Origin: an uncultured Thermodesulfobacterium sp. | GTDB taxonomy: Bacteria; Desulfobacterota; Thermodesulfobacteria; Thermodesulfobacteriales; Thermodesulfobacteriaceae | Direction of reading: 5' to 3' | Length of the DNA stretch: 64,000 nt | Assembly (NCBI GenBank): GCA_938091335.1 | Contig: CALLJG010000010.1 | Coordinates: 1-64,000 of the forward strand | Shown here: positions 24,404-32,387 of the stretch, one piece after another | Layout: every line of letters begins with the position of its first letter | Numbering within the stretch: position 1 is the first letter of the stretch | Notes under the pieces: model-generated | Databases searched by the model: none | What the model saw: only the letters and a program-made list of their open reading frames with translations | Told to the model about the DNA's origin: nothing | Position numbers and translations under genes: made by a program

Positions 24404-25303
24404 ATGAAAAAAATTGGAATATCTTTTTTAGGCTTAATTCTTATTTTGGGAGGATGTGCTGGTCCTGTGTATTCACCTTTTTATGAAAAAGCTATAAGTG
24501 GAACAGAATATATTACTTCTGTTCATAAAGATTTAACAAGTTTACCTCCACCTGAAAAGCAGGTTCCTGTTGCAGTATATAAATTTAGAGATCAAACAGG
24601 CCAATATAAACCACCTATTGTTGGAACAAGTTTCTCTACAGCAGTAACTCAAGGTGCAACTGCTATACTTATTAAAGCTCTTGAAGATAGTGGTTGGTTT
24701 ATTCCTTTGGAAAGAGAAAATTTAGCTAATTTACTTCAAGAAAGAAAAATTATTTTACAGATGAGTCAACAATATGATGATGAGAAATTAAAAGAGTCTG
24801 CTCTTAAAGTTTTACAGCCTTTGATTTATGCAGGGGTTATTTTTGAGGGAGGGATAATTGGGTATGATACTAATATTGTTACTGGTGGATTTGGAGCTAA
24901 ATATTTTGGGGCAGGAGGTGCTGTTCAGTATAGAGTAGATAGAGTGACAGTTTATCTAAGAGCAGTTTCAGTAAAAAATGGAGCTATTCTAAAAACAGTT
25001 CAAGCAACAAAAGTAGTGCTTTCTCAACAGCTTTCAGGTGGATTTTTTAGATTTGTAAGATTAAATCGTCTTCTTGAAATTGAAACTGGAATTTCATCCA
25101 ATGAACCAGTAGAAATGGCTGTTCAAGAAGCTATTGAAAAAGCAGTTTATGATATGATTATAGAAGGAGTAAAAATAGGGATGTGGAAACCTAAAGACCC
25201 TGAAGCTTTTAAAGTAGTAGTAGAAAGATATGAAAAAGAAAAAGAAGAAGCTCTAAAGCGCTTTAAAGGATCTGGAGAATCTGATTTTTGGGGAGTAAAA
25301 TAA
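24404..25303 (+). CDS. csgG: CsgG, outer-membrane curli secretion channel lipoprotein
   Basis: A lipobox (LILGGC) places the lipidated Cys at residue 18. The CsgG body follows: PVAVYKFRDQTGQYKPP, STAVTQGATAILIKALEDSG, FIPLERENLANLLQERKII, EGGIIGYDTNIVTGG (transmembrane barrel strand) and VYLRAVSVKNGAILKTV. CsgG forms a nonameric ungated pore through which curlins leave the cell. The 299 aa length is slightly longer than enteric CsgG because of a Glu/Lys-rich tail. It ends the curli operon and converges with thi4. Confidence 0.95.
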   Translation: MKKIGISFLGLILILGGCAGPVYSPFYEKAISGTEYITSVHKDLTSLPPPEKQVPVAVYKFRDQTGQYKPPIVGTSFSTAVTQGATAILIKALEDSGWFIPLERENLANLLQERKIILQMSQQYDDEKLKESALKVLQPLIYAGVIFEGGIIGYDTNIVTGGFGAKYFGAGGAVQYRVDRVTVYLRAVSVKNGAILKTVQATKVVLSQQLSGGFFRFVRLNRLLEIETGISSNEPVEMAVQEAIEKAVYDMIIEGVKIGMWKPKDPEAFKVVVERYEKEKEEALKRFKGSGESDFWGVK

Positions 25304-25309
25304 AAATAT

Positions 25310-26074
25310 TTAGGTTTTTAGATCTTTTTCAATAATTTCTGCTATTTTTTTTCCGCTCATAAGCATTCCTCCAAATATAGGTCCCATTCTAGGAAGACCA
25401 AAAACTTCACATACTGCTATCCCTGTTACATAAAGACCTTCTACAATTTTACCTGTATATTCTACTACCAATTTTTCTGAAACTTCACTCCAATTGGATT
25501 TTTCTCCTTTTAAAATTATATTTAATTCTGGATTTTTTTCTGCTGCAATTTGAATTATTTCAGCCCCATGCCCAGTAGCATCAACTAAAGCTTTTGCCTG
25601 AGTATAAAGGGGATCTACATGAAGACCTGAAATTTCAATAGAGCTCCATTTCCATAAAACACCTTTTATTTTAGGAGGATTATCTCTAACTATTACATCC
25701 TCAACATAAACCCCAAGAAATATCTTTGCTCCAGAATCAAGAGCACCATTTGCAAGCTTTGCTATAAGCTCAGCTGGATCAAGAACATATAATTTTTTAT
25801 CAGCCTTTTTATACTTTATTTTAAAATCTTCTAAAATGGGAACAGCCTCTTCTTGCACTACTATTTTAGGAATCATATTTCCTCCTCCTCCTATTCCTCC
25901 ACCAAAAGAAAGCCTTTTTTCAAAAACAGCTACCTTAAAACCTTTTTCCGCAATATACTTAGCAGAAGTTAATCCAGAAGGACCTGCTCCTATTATAAGC
26001 ACATCTACATCACTATACTCATAAAGATCTTCCATCCCATATTTTATTATTGCTCTTTGTATCTCAAGCTCCAT
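25310..26074 (-). CDS. thi4: Thi4-family thiazole synthase, sulfide-dependent (archaeal) type
   Basis: Thi4 makes the thiazole half of thiamin from NAD and glycine. The FAD/NAD-binding motif is VDVLIIGAGPSGLTSA, followed by GGGIGGGGNM, and the C-terminus has RMGPIFGGMLMSGKK. Yeast-type Thi4 donates sulfur from an active-site Cys and dies after one turnover. Here the corresponding position is His152 (SGLHVDP), as in methanogen enzymes that use free sulfide catalytically. This fits an anaerobe. No TPP riboswitch was found upstream. Confidence 0.9.
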   Translation of the reverse strand: MELEIQRAIIKYGMEDLYEYSDVDVLIIGAGPSGLTSAKYIAEKGFKVAVFEKRLSFGGGIGGGGNMIPKIVVQEEAVPILEDFKIKYKKADKKLYVLDPAELIAKLANGALDSGAKIFLGVYVEDVIVRDNPPKIKGVLWKWSSIEISGLHVDPLYTQAKALVDATGHGAEIIQIAAEKNPELNIILKGEKSNWSEVSEKLVVEYTGKIVEGLYVTGIAVCEVFGLPRMGPIFGGMLMSGKKIAEIIEKDLKT

Positions 26075-26214
26075 ATTTTACCTCCAGAAATTTTATTCAA
26101 AAAACTTTTACCAAATTATCAATAATATTTTTAATATTTAATATTTAGTGAAAAAAATAACTTTTATTTTTCTATGGAGTTTATTATAATGATTTAAAAA
26201 AGAAAGACTTAAAA

Positions 26215-27855
26215 ATGGAAAAAAAGGTTATTGGTCAACTTCTTAAGGAAAAGGGATTTATTAGTGAAGATTATATTCGGTTTGCCTTACTTGAACAAAA
26301 AGCAACAGGGGAAAAACTCGGAGAGGTTTTTGTTAGAACTGGATTAGTTACAGATTTAGAAATAGCTATGGTTCTTGCTGAACAAAGTAATTTACCTTTT
26401 TTGGATATTTCTCAAATTTTACCCTCTCAAGAAGCCTTAAATAAGGTACCTTTTTCTTTTGCAAGAAAATATGAAGTTTTACCTATAAGAATAAATCCAG
26501 ACCGAAGTCTTGAAGTAGCTATTTCAGATCCTTTTAATTATCAATTAATTGAAGCGATTTCCAGAATTTCAGGAATGAAAGTTTCTCCAGTTATATCATC
26601 TTCTTCACAAATTAGAAAAACTATTGAAAGGTTTTATTATTTTTTAGAAAATCCCATAGAATCGCAGATCTTAAATCTTATTGAAAAGCTAAAAATTAAT
26701 CCTTTAGTAGATTTTGATGCTGAAGATCTTTTTGAAAAACTTGCAATTTCAGCAATTATAAATAGGGCTACAGATTTACATATAACCCCTACAGAAAAAA
26801 GTGTTAAGATTTATTTAAGAATAGATGGTGTATTAGAACCTTTGGTGGTATTTCCTAAAGCAGTATATGGAAGGTTGGTAAATATAATAAAAGTAAAAGG
26901 AAACATGGATATAGCTGAAACAAGACTTCCTCAAGATGGAAGAATGCAGTTTTCCTTTTTCGGAGAATCTTTTGACTTAAGAATTTCTACTATAAGAACT
27001 CCCTATGGAGAAAATTTAGTTTTAAGATTCTTACCTTTAGGTGCTTATGTACAACATCTTTCCTATTTGGGCTTTTCTTCTGAACAGATTGATCTTATTT
27101 ATCAAATTATGAGTTTTCCTTATGGAATGTTTCTAGTTACAGGTCCAACTGGTTCAGGGAAAACAACCACACTTTTTGCTTGTCTTAGAACCTTAAATCT
27201 TTTAGAAAAAAATATCTTAACAGCTGAAGATCCTATTGAGTATAGTTTACCTTTAATAAGACAAACCCAAGTAAATGAAGAAATTGGATATAACTTTGCA
27301 AGAGCCATTAGACATTTTCTGCGCCAAGACCCTGATATTATAATGGTAGGAGAAATTAGGGATGAAGAAACAGCTCAAATGGCTGTAAGGTCTGCTCTTA
27401 CAGGACACCTTTTTCTTTCAACTCTTCATACCAATGATGCTTTTTCTGCTATTTTTAGATTAATAGATCTTGGAATTTCTTCAGATATGCTCTCTTCTTC
27501 CCTTGTGGGACTTTTAGCCCAAAGACTTATAAGAAAAATTTGCCCCTATTGTAAAGAAGAATATATACCAAGTCCTAAGCTTCTTCATTATTATAACCTT
27601 CCAGAAGATCATATTTATTACAGAGGAAAAGGTTGTGAACACTGTAGATTTAAAGGATATCTTGGAAGAACTGCAATAGCTGAAATCTTTTTTATGGATG
27701 AAGACTTCATTAAATTACTTGCTAAAAACTCCTCATTACCTGAATTCTTAGAGCTTGCAAAATCTAAAAATCTTAAATTTATGAAAGAAGATGCCAAAAA
27801 AAAGGTTTTAGAAGGAATTACTACTGTGGAAGAAATAAAAAGAGTACTGGGATAA
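26215..27855 (+). CDS. gspE: Type II secretion/MSHA-like pilus ATPase (GspE/MshE family)
   Basis: This hexameric ATPase drives pilus or pseudopilus assembly. The N-terminus has two tandem MshEN units with aligned residues (G7, G14, Q28 and G36, G43, Q57), a signature of c-di-GMP binding. The catalytic part has the Walker A GPTGSGKTT (about residue 310), the Asp box ILTAEDPIEY, Walker B PDIIMVGEIRDEETA and the His box LFLSTLHTND. A zinc site is formed by CPYC and CEHC. The 546 aa length is typical. A TATAAT lies at 26185-26190. The next gene overlaps by 1 nt. Confidence 0.94.
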   Translation: MEKKVIGQLLKEKGFISEDYIRFALLEQKATGEKLGEVFVRTGLVTDLEIAMVLAEQSNLPFLDISQILPSQEALNKVPFSFARKYEVLPIRINPDRSLEVAISDPFNYQLIEAISRISGMKVSPVISSSSQIRKTIERFYYFLENPIESQILNLIEKLKINPLVDFDAEDLFEKLAISAIINRATDLHITPTEKSVKIYLRIDGVLEPLVVFPKAVYGRLVNIIKVKGNMDIAETRLPQDGRMQFSFFGESFDLRISTIRTPYGENLVLRFLPLGAYVQHLSYLGFSSEQIDLIYQIMSFPYGMFLVTGPTGSGKTTTLFACLRTLNLLEKNILTAEDPIEYSLPLIRQTQVNEEIGYNFARAIRHFLRQDPDIIMVGEIRDEETAQMAVRSALTGHLFLSTLHTNDAFSAIFRLIDLGISSDMLSSSLVGLLAQRLIRKICPYCKEEYIPSPKLLHYYNLPEDHIYYRGKGCEHCRFKGYLGRTAIAEIFFMDEDFIKLLAKNSSLPEFLELAKSKNLKFMKEDAKKKVLEGITTVEEIKRVLG

Positions 27856-29054
27856 TGCCTGTTTATAAATATCAAGCTATAAATAAGGAAGGAATAATAG
27901 TAAAAGGAGAGATAGAAGCTTTTAATTTAGAAGAATTCTTAAATTATCTTTCCCGAGAAGGACTTATTCCTTTAAAATATAGAACTAAAATTTCATTTGT
28001 AGAAGATTATTTTAAAAGAATAAAAAGAAAAGATTTAGCTGAGTTTTGTCACAATTTGGCTTTTCTAATCTCTGCGGGAGTTCCCATAGTTTCAGCTTTA
28101 CAAGATTTAAAAGATACCATTGTAAATCCTCTTTTAAAAAGAAAAACAGAAAAAATAATAGTCGAGATTTTTAAAGGAAATCCTTTATCTGAAGCTTTTA
28201 AAGCTGCCAAAATTTTTCCTCCTATTGTTATTTCATTAGTAAAAATTGGAGAAGAAACTGGAAGACTTGATAAAACTTTAGAAGAAGCCTCAAAACATCT
28301 TTATCGTATAGAGGAAATAGTCTCTCAAACAAAAAGAGCTATGATATATCCTATATTTGTTATTCTTTCAATCTCTGGAGCCCTTCTTTTTTGGCTAATT
28401 TATGTATTACCAAAAATTTTAAATATTTTCAAACAAATGCAAATTAAACTCCCCCTTCTTACTGTTATTTTAATAAAATTTGTAGAAACATTCCAAAAAT
28501 ATTATTATATATTTTTAATAACTCCTGTTTTATTAATTTTCTCTCTGATTTTATTATATAAACTCCCTAAAACCCAAGCAAAAATAGAAAAAGTATTATT
28601 AAACCTTCCCTTTATAGGATTTGTAAAAAGATCTAGTTTTCTTGCTTTCTTTTTTGAATACTTTTCTTTACTTTTGGCATCTGGAATAGAAATTTTAAGG
28701 AGTTTTGATATTATGCACGAATCTTTAAATACTCAGCTTCCTAAACAGATAGTTTTAAGAATAAAAAATCAAGTTTTAGCTGGGTTTTTAATGAGTGAAG
28801 CCTTAAAAAAAGAAAAAATATTTAGTCCTTTTGATATCCGATTAGTTAGCGTAGGAGAACAAACAGGAAAACTTCCTGAACAAATGAAAATACTTTCAGA
28901 ACACTATTTCAATAAAGTTCAAAATTTAATTCAAACTATAAGTAAGGTACTTGAGCCTGCTATCATTGCAATTGCTGGTATTATTTTTTTAATTATTGTA
29001 ATAGCTTTAATCGGTCCTATATATGAACTTGTTTCACAACTTGGAAAAATGTAA
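27855..29054 (+). CDS. gspF: Type II secretion/pilus inner-membrane platform protein (GspF/MshG family)
   Basis: Two copies of the T2SSF domain are visible, each with the GxxxG-containing loop (KIGEETGRLDKTL and VSVGEQTGKLPEQM), and three hydrophobic segments. The N-terminal MPVYKYQAINKEGIIVKGEI is typical. This platform protein sits in the inner membrane above the ATPase. The 399 aa length is standard. It overlaps the ATPase gene by 1 nt. Confidence 0.94.
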   Translation: MPVYKYQAINKEGIIVKGEIEAFNLEEFLNYLSREGLIPLKYRTKISFVEDYFKRIKRKDLAEFCHNLAFLISAGVPIVSALQDLKDTIVNPLLKRKTEKIIVEIFKGNPLSEAFKAAKIFPPIVISLVKIGEETGRLDKTLEEASKHLYRIEEIVSQTKRAMIYPIFVILSISGALLFWLIYVLPKILNIFKQMQIKLPLLTVILIKFVETFQKYYYIFLITPVLLIFSLILLYKLPKTQAKIEKVLLNLPFIGFVKRSSFLAFFFEYFSLLLASGIEILRSFDIMHESLNTQLPKQIVLRIKNQVLAGFLMSEALKKEKIFSPFDIRLVSVGEQTGKLPEQMKILSEHYFNKVQNLIQTISKVLEPAIIAIAGIIFLIIVIALIGPIYELVSQLGKM

Positions 29055-29059
29055 AAATA

Positions 29060-29227
29060 ATGACTCTGATAATATCTATTATTTTAATAGTTTTTGGATA
29101 TTATACTATTTTTTCTTTAAATCCTGATTTAGCTTATGAAGAATTGGTATTTAAAGTAAGAATAGCACAAATTTCAGTCTTAATAGGGGGCTTTTTATTA
29201 GCAATTTATCTTTACAAAAAATTATAA
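29060..29227 (+). CDS. Small two-segment membrane protein (55 aa)
   Basis: An ATG 5 nt after the gspF stop opens a 55-codon frame with two hydrophobic segments (LIISIILIVFGYYTIFSL and ISVLIGGFLLAIYLYKKL) separated by an acidic turn (NPDLAYEEL). It fills the gap between gspF and the ExeA-like gene in the same direction. The composition and position suggest a real small pilus-apparatus membrane protein. I do not recognise it. MSHA loci have a gene (mshF) at this point, but no homology can be claimed. Confidence 0.55.
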   Translation: MTLIISIILIVFGYYTIFSLNPDLAYEELVFKVRIAQISVLIGGFLLAIYLYKKL

Positions 29228-29250
29228 AAGAATAAAATTATTTTCAAAAA

Positions 29251-30150
29251 ATGAAGCTTTTTTATAAAGAAGAGGCAAAATTTTTTGACTATTTAAATTT
29301 TTTTGGACTTAAAGAGCCTCCTTTTTCTCTTACCCCTGATCCCAATTACTTTTTTCCTGGTTCCACTCATATTAAAGTAATAGAAGTTTTTAAATACGCT
29401 TTTCTTAAAAAAGAAGGTTTTATGATTTTAACCGGAGAGCCTGGACTTGGGAAAACACTTCTTATAAATCTAATATTGAAAAATTTACCTGAAGATTATG
29501 AAAAATTATTTCTTCTAACTCCTACACTTTCTCCATATGAATTAATATGGAGCATTTGTCAAAAATTAAACCTTCTTCCTTTAAAGAAAAACAATTTTTC
29601 TAAAGAAGTTTTATTGAATTTTCTTCAAAAATATTTAGAAACCCTTAAAGAAAAAGGGAAAACATTTCTTATAGTGATAGATGAAGCTCAAAATTTACCT
29701 TTAGAAACACTTGAAGAATTAAGACTTCTTAGTAATTTTGAAACAGAAAAAGAAAAGCTTATTCAGTTTTTTTTAGCAGGACAACCTCTTTTAACTGAAA
29801 AATTAGGAAGCCAAGCACTTCATCAATTAGCTCAAAGAATCACTATATGGGAAAAGCTAATTCCCTTTGATAAAAATGAAACCAGAGAATATGTAAAGTT
29901 TCGTTTAGCCAAAGCTGGACATCCAATTATTACTTTTGAAAGAGGTTTTGAAAAACTTTTATATAAATTTACTCAAGGAATCCCAAGACTTATAAATAAG
30001 ATTATGGATAGGACTTTATTAGTAGCATATGCTGAGAGATCTCAAAAAATTAATAAGAACTATTTAAAAATTGCCAGAAATTCATTTCCTGATGAAGTTT
30101 TCCCGATAAAATCTAAAAAGAAAAGTTTTTGGAGACTATTTTTAATATAA
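29251..30150 (+). CDS. ExeA/GspA/MshM-type AAA ATPase
   Basis: The N-terminus FGLKEPPFSLTPDPNYFF is the hallmark of the ExeA/MshM family. Walker A is GEPGLGKT and Walker B is TFLIVIDEAQNL, followed by sensor-type segments and a C-terminal helical part (FTQGIPRLINKIMDRTLLVA). ExeA-type ATPases help place the secretin in the peptidoglycan. The 299 aa form lacks the C-terminal peptidoglycan-binding region found in long ExeA. The context is an MSHA-like locus. Confidence 0.88.
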   Translation: MKLFYKEEAKFFDYLNFFGLKEPPFSLTPDPNYFFPGSTHIKVIEVFKYAFLKKEGFMILTGEPGLGKTLLINLILKNLPEDYEKLFLLTPTLSPYELIWSICQKLNLLPLKKNNFSKEVLLNFLQKYLETLKEKGKTFLIVIDEAQNLPLETLEELRLLSNFETEKEKLIQFFLAGQPLLTEKLGSQALHQLAQRITIWEKLIPFDKNETREYVKFRLAKAGHPIITFERGFEKLLYKFTQGIPRLINKIMDRTLLVAYAERSQKINKNYLKIARNSFPDEVFPIKSKKKSFWRLFLI

Positions 30151-30151
30151 A

Positions 30152-31474
30152 ATGGATCATCCCTGGATAATAAAACCTTTAAAAGATGAAGTATTTGAAG
30201 GATTTCAATTTGATAAAAAATTCAAAAACTTCAAATTTTTTTCTGAGATAAAACCTTCTCAATTAAAAAATCAAAAAGTTTATCTTATATTGGAACCACA
30301 ACATTTTTTTATGGAAATTATGGATATTCCTGGGAAAATATTAGATTTTATCAGAATACAAGCAGAAAATAGGGTAAAAGAAAGTGGAATCTTTCTTTCT
30401 ACCCCTAAAACAATTTATAAAATCCTTGAATCTTTTGAATTAAGTACAAAAACCTTTGTTTTTGGAATGGAAGAAAAAATTATTAATAGATATCTTGAAA
30501 TTTTAAGAAAAGCTCAAATAAGAACTGAGATTGTAACCCATAAACTTCTTTCTACCTTTTGTTGGTTTAAAAAAGAATTTACTGATAAAGATATACTCTT
30601 ACCCATTTTAATAGTAATTTTAGAAAAATCGGGAATATGGTATTTGGTAGTTTCTGAAAAATCACCCTTATATGGAAAGTTTTCAGCTATAGATGAATTT
30701 CTTGGAATTTCCTCACAAGCCTTATTAGAAGATATATCAATTTTAAAAGATTATTTATATAGATTTATGAGAGAGGAACTGAAAGGGATAATTTTTTTAG
30801 GTAAAGAAAGAAAAAAAATTATGAAAGAAGAATTTTCTGAAGCTATAAAATTACCCTTGATTGAAGTAGAATCATTTCTACTTCCAGAAATTTGTGAATA
30901 TCCTGAAATATTTGGTGCAATAGAGCTTGATCCTGAATTTAATTTTTTACCTTATACGGAAAAAATTTTCTTAAATCAAATAAAATGGATTGAAAAATCA
31001 ACCCCCTTTTTATTAGGATTGACATTTTTAAATATCCTTTTAGCAGGGATCTTTTATAAATCTAATTTGGAATTAGAAAATAAAATAAAGGAGGAACTCC
31101 TTTCAATTAGAGAATCAATTAATAGTATCTCTTATAAATTACCTGAAAAATCTCTTGAAAAAATAAACACTTATATAAATTTAGAAAAAGAAAGAATAAC
31201 AAACTTTAATTTAAATGAATTTTTAATTTGGCTTTCACAAATTTGGGAGAAAAATTTTGTATTAAAAAATCTAAAAATAGAAAATTCAAGCAATAATACT
31301 TATAAAATTTCTATAGAGATTGAAATAAAAGGAGATTTTTTATTTTCTCAGAAAAAAACTGATGAGTTAATTGAAAACTTTGAAAAATATTTCAAAATAG
31401 AAAATAGTAAATTTAACTTTATTGAAAAAGAAAATAAAGCTGATTTAAGTTTAAACTTATCCTTAATAAGATGA
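30152..31474 (+). CDS. PilM/PilN-like (MshI-like) inner-membrane pilus assembly protein
   Basis: The first ~280 residues resemble the actin-like cytoplasmic fold of PilM/GspL/MshI (for example DIPGKILDFIRIQAENRVKE). One membrane segment follows (FLLGLTFLNILLAGIFY). A periplasmic PilN-like part comes next, with coiled coil and a ferredoxin-like domain (FLIWLSQIWEKNFVLKNLKIE). This is therefore a PilM-PilN-like fusion, as in MshI or GspL. The assignment rests on topology and locus position. Sequence similarity to named members is weak. Confidence 0.6.
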   Translation: MDHPWIIKPLKDEVFEGFQFDKKFKNFKFFSEIKPSQLKNQKVYLILEPQHFFMEIMDIPGKILDFIRIQAENRVKESGIFLSTPKTIYKILESFELSTKTFVFGMEEKIINRYLEILRKAQIRTEIVTHKLLSTFCWFKKEFTDKDILLPILIVILEKSGIWYLVVSEKSPLYGKFSAIDEFLGISSQALLEDISILKDYLYRFMREELKGIIFLGKERKKIMKEEFSEAIKLPLIEVESFLLPEICEYPEIFGAIELDPEFNFLPYTEKIFLNQIKWIEKSTPFLLGLTFLNILLAGIFYKSNLELENKIKEELLSIRESINSISYKLPEKSLEKINTYINLEKERITNFNLNEFLIWLSQIWEKNFVLKNLKIENSSNNTYKISIEIEIKGDFLFSQKKTDELIENFEKYFKIENSKFNFIEKENKADLSLNLSLIR

Positions 31475-31905
31475 AGCTACTTATAAATATTTATAAAAAT
31501 AAGATTATTATTTGGTATGTGGTTTCTTTTATATTTTTTATATCTTTAATTTTTGTTTTTTCTCAGATTTTAAAATTAATGAATAATTATCAAAAATTTA
31601 TTTCTTTAATTGAAAATAAAAAAACTCTAATGCCTCAAATAGAAAATTTAAGTATTTGGGTCTCTAAAACAAATCTAAACAGTTTAAAGGAGCCTCAAAC
31701 TATCCCTATAAATGTAAGTTTTGAAATAAATTCCCTTTCTAAGGCACTTTTTAATCTTTCTCCTTTATATTCTGAAAATGGAAGTCTTTTCAGAATTAAA
31801 GAATTTACAATTTCTCCTTGTGAAAAAACCGAAAAGGAAACTTTCAATAATAGATGCTTTTATACAATAAAATTAATAGGAGAAAAAGTAAAATATATGT
31901 TTTAA
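31471..31905 (+). CDS. PilO/MshJ-like single-pass pilus assembly protein
   Basis: One N-terminal membrane segment (IIWYVVSFIFFISLIFVFSQ) is followed by a short helical and then beta-rich periplasmic domain (FEINSLSKALFNLSPLYSE). The size, topology and place after the PilM/PilN-like gene match PilO, GspM and MshJ. The ATG overlaps the previous stop (ATGA). The sequence itself is too divergent for a firm family name. Confidence 0.5.
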   Translation: MKLLINIYKNKIIIWYVVSFIFFISLIFVFSQILKLMNNYQKFISLIENKKTLMPQIENLSIWVSKTNLNSLKEPQTIPINVSFEINSLSKALFNLSPLYSENGSLFRIKEFTISPCEKTEKETFNNRCFYTIKLIGEKVKYMF

Positions 31906-31910
31906 CTAAA

Positions 31911-32387
31911 ATGAAAGAAATACACAAAATTTATTTACTTTTTTGGGGACCTATCATAATTTTAGCAATTTTTTCTTTTATAGTTTTATATCAATATAAA
32001 AAAGCTCTAACTCCTCTTTCTGAGATTAAACTTTCTTCAAATTATATAGAAATCATAAACAAACTAAATAATCTAAATTCATTAAAACCTTTTAAATTAT
32101 TAGAAAATTATAACATTCTTGTTGATCCTTTTTTTATAAGTTTTAAAGAGGTTTCTCCAAAAACAGAATCTATATCTACGGAACTTAAACCCATTAAAAC
32201 ATTCCATCTAAGTATGATTTATATAGAAGGAACAAAAAAAATATGTATACTAAATGATAATAAATTTGTAGAAGGAGCTAAATTAGCAGAAGATATAAAA
32301 ATATTAAGAATAGGTGATTATTATGTGGATTTACAAATTAAAAACAAAATTAAAAGGCTTTTTTTGGGTCAAACTCTTAGTCTTTAG
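31911..32387 (+). CDS. PilP/GspC/MshK-like pilus assembly protein
   Basis: An N-terminal membrane segment (YLLFWGPIIILAIFSFIVLY) precedes a periplasmic domain whose end (GTKKICILNDNKFVEGAKLA, then YVDLQIKNKIKRLFLGQTL) resembles the HR/PilP domain that contacts the secretin. The start is ATG 31911. A longer frame from 31854 runs through the previous gene and is unlikely. Its 3' end overlaps the secretin gene by 65 nt if ATG 32323 is used there. Identity is inferred mainly from position between the PilO-like and secretin genes. Confidence 0.5.
   Translation: MKEIHKIYLLFWGPIIILAIFSFIVLYQYKKALTPLSEIKLSSNYIEIINKLNNLNSLKPFKLLENYNILVDPFFISFKEVSPKTESISTELKPIKTFHLSMIYIEGTKKICILNDNKFVEGAKLAEDIKILRIGDYYVDLQIKNKIKRLFLGQTLSL

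Noticed and set aside
26075-26214. Possible TPP riboswitch in front of thi4
   Set aside because: The upstream region is plain AT-rich sequence and lacks the conserved CUGAGA-type and other TPP aptamer elements.
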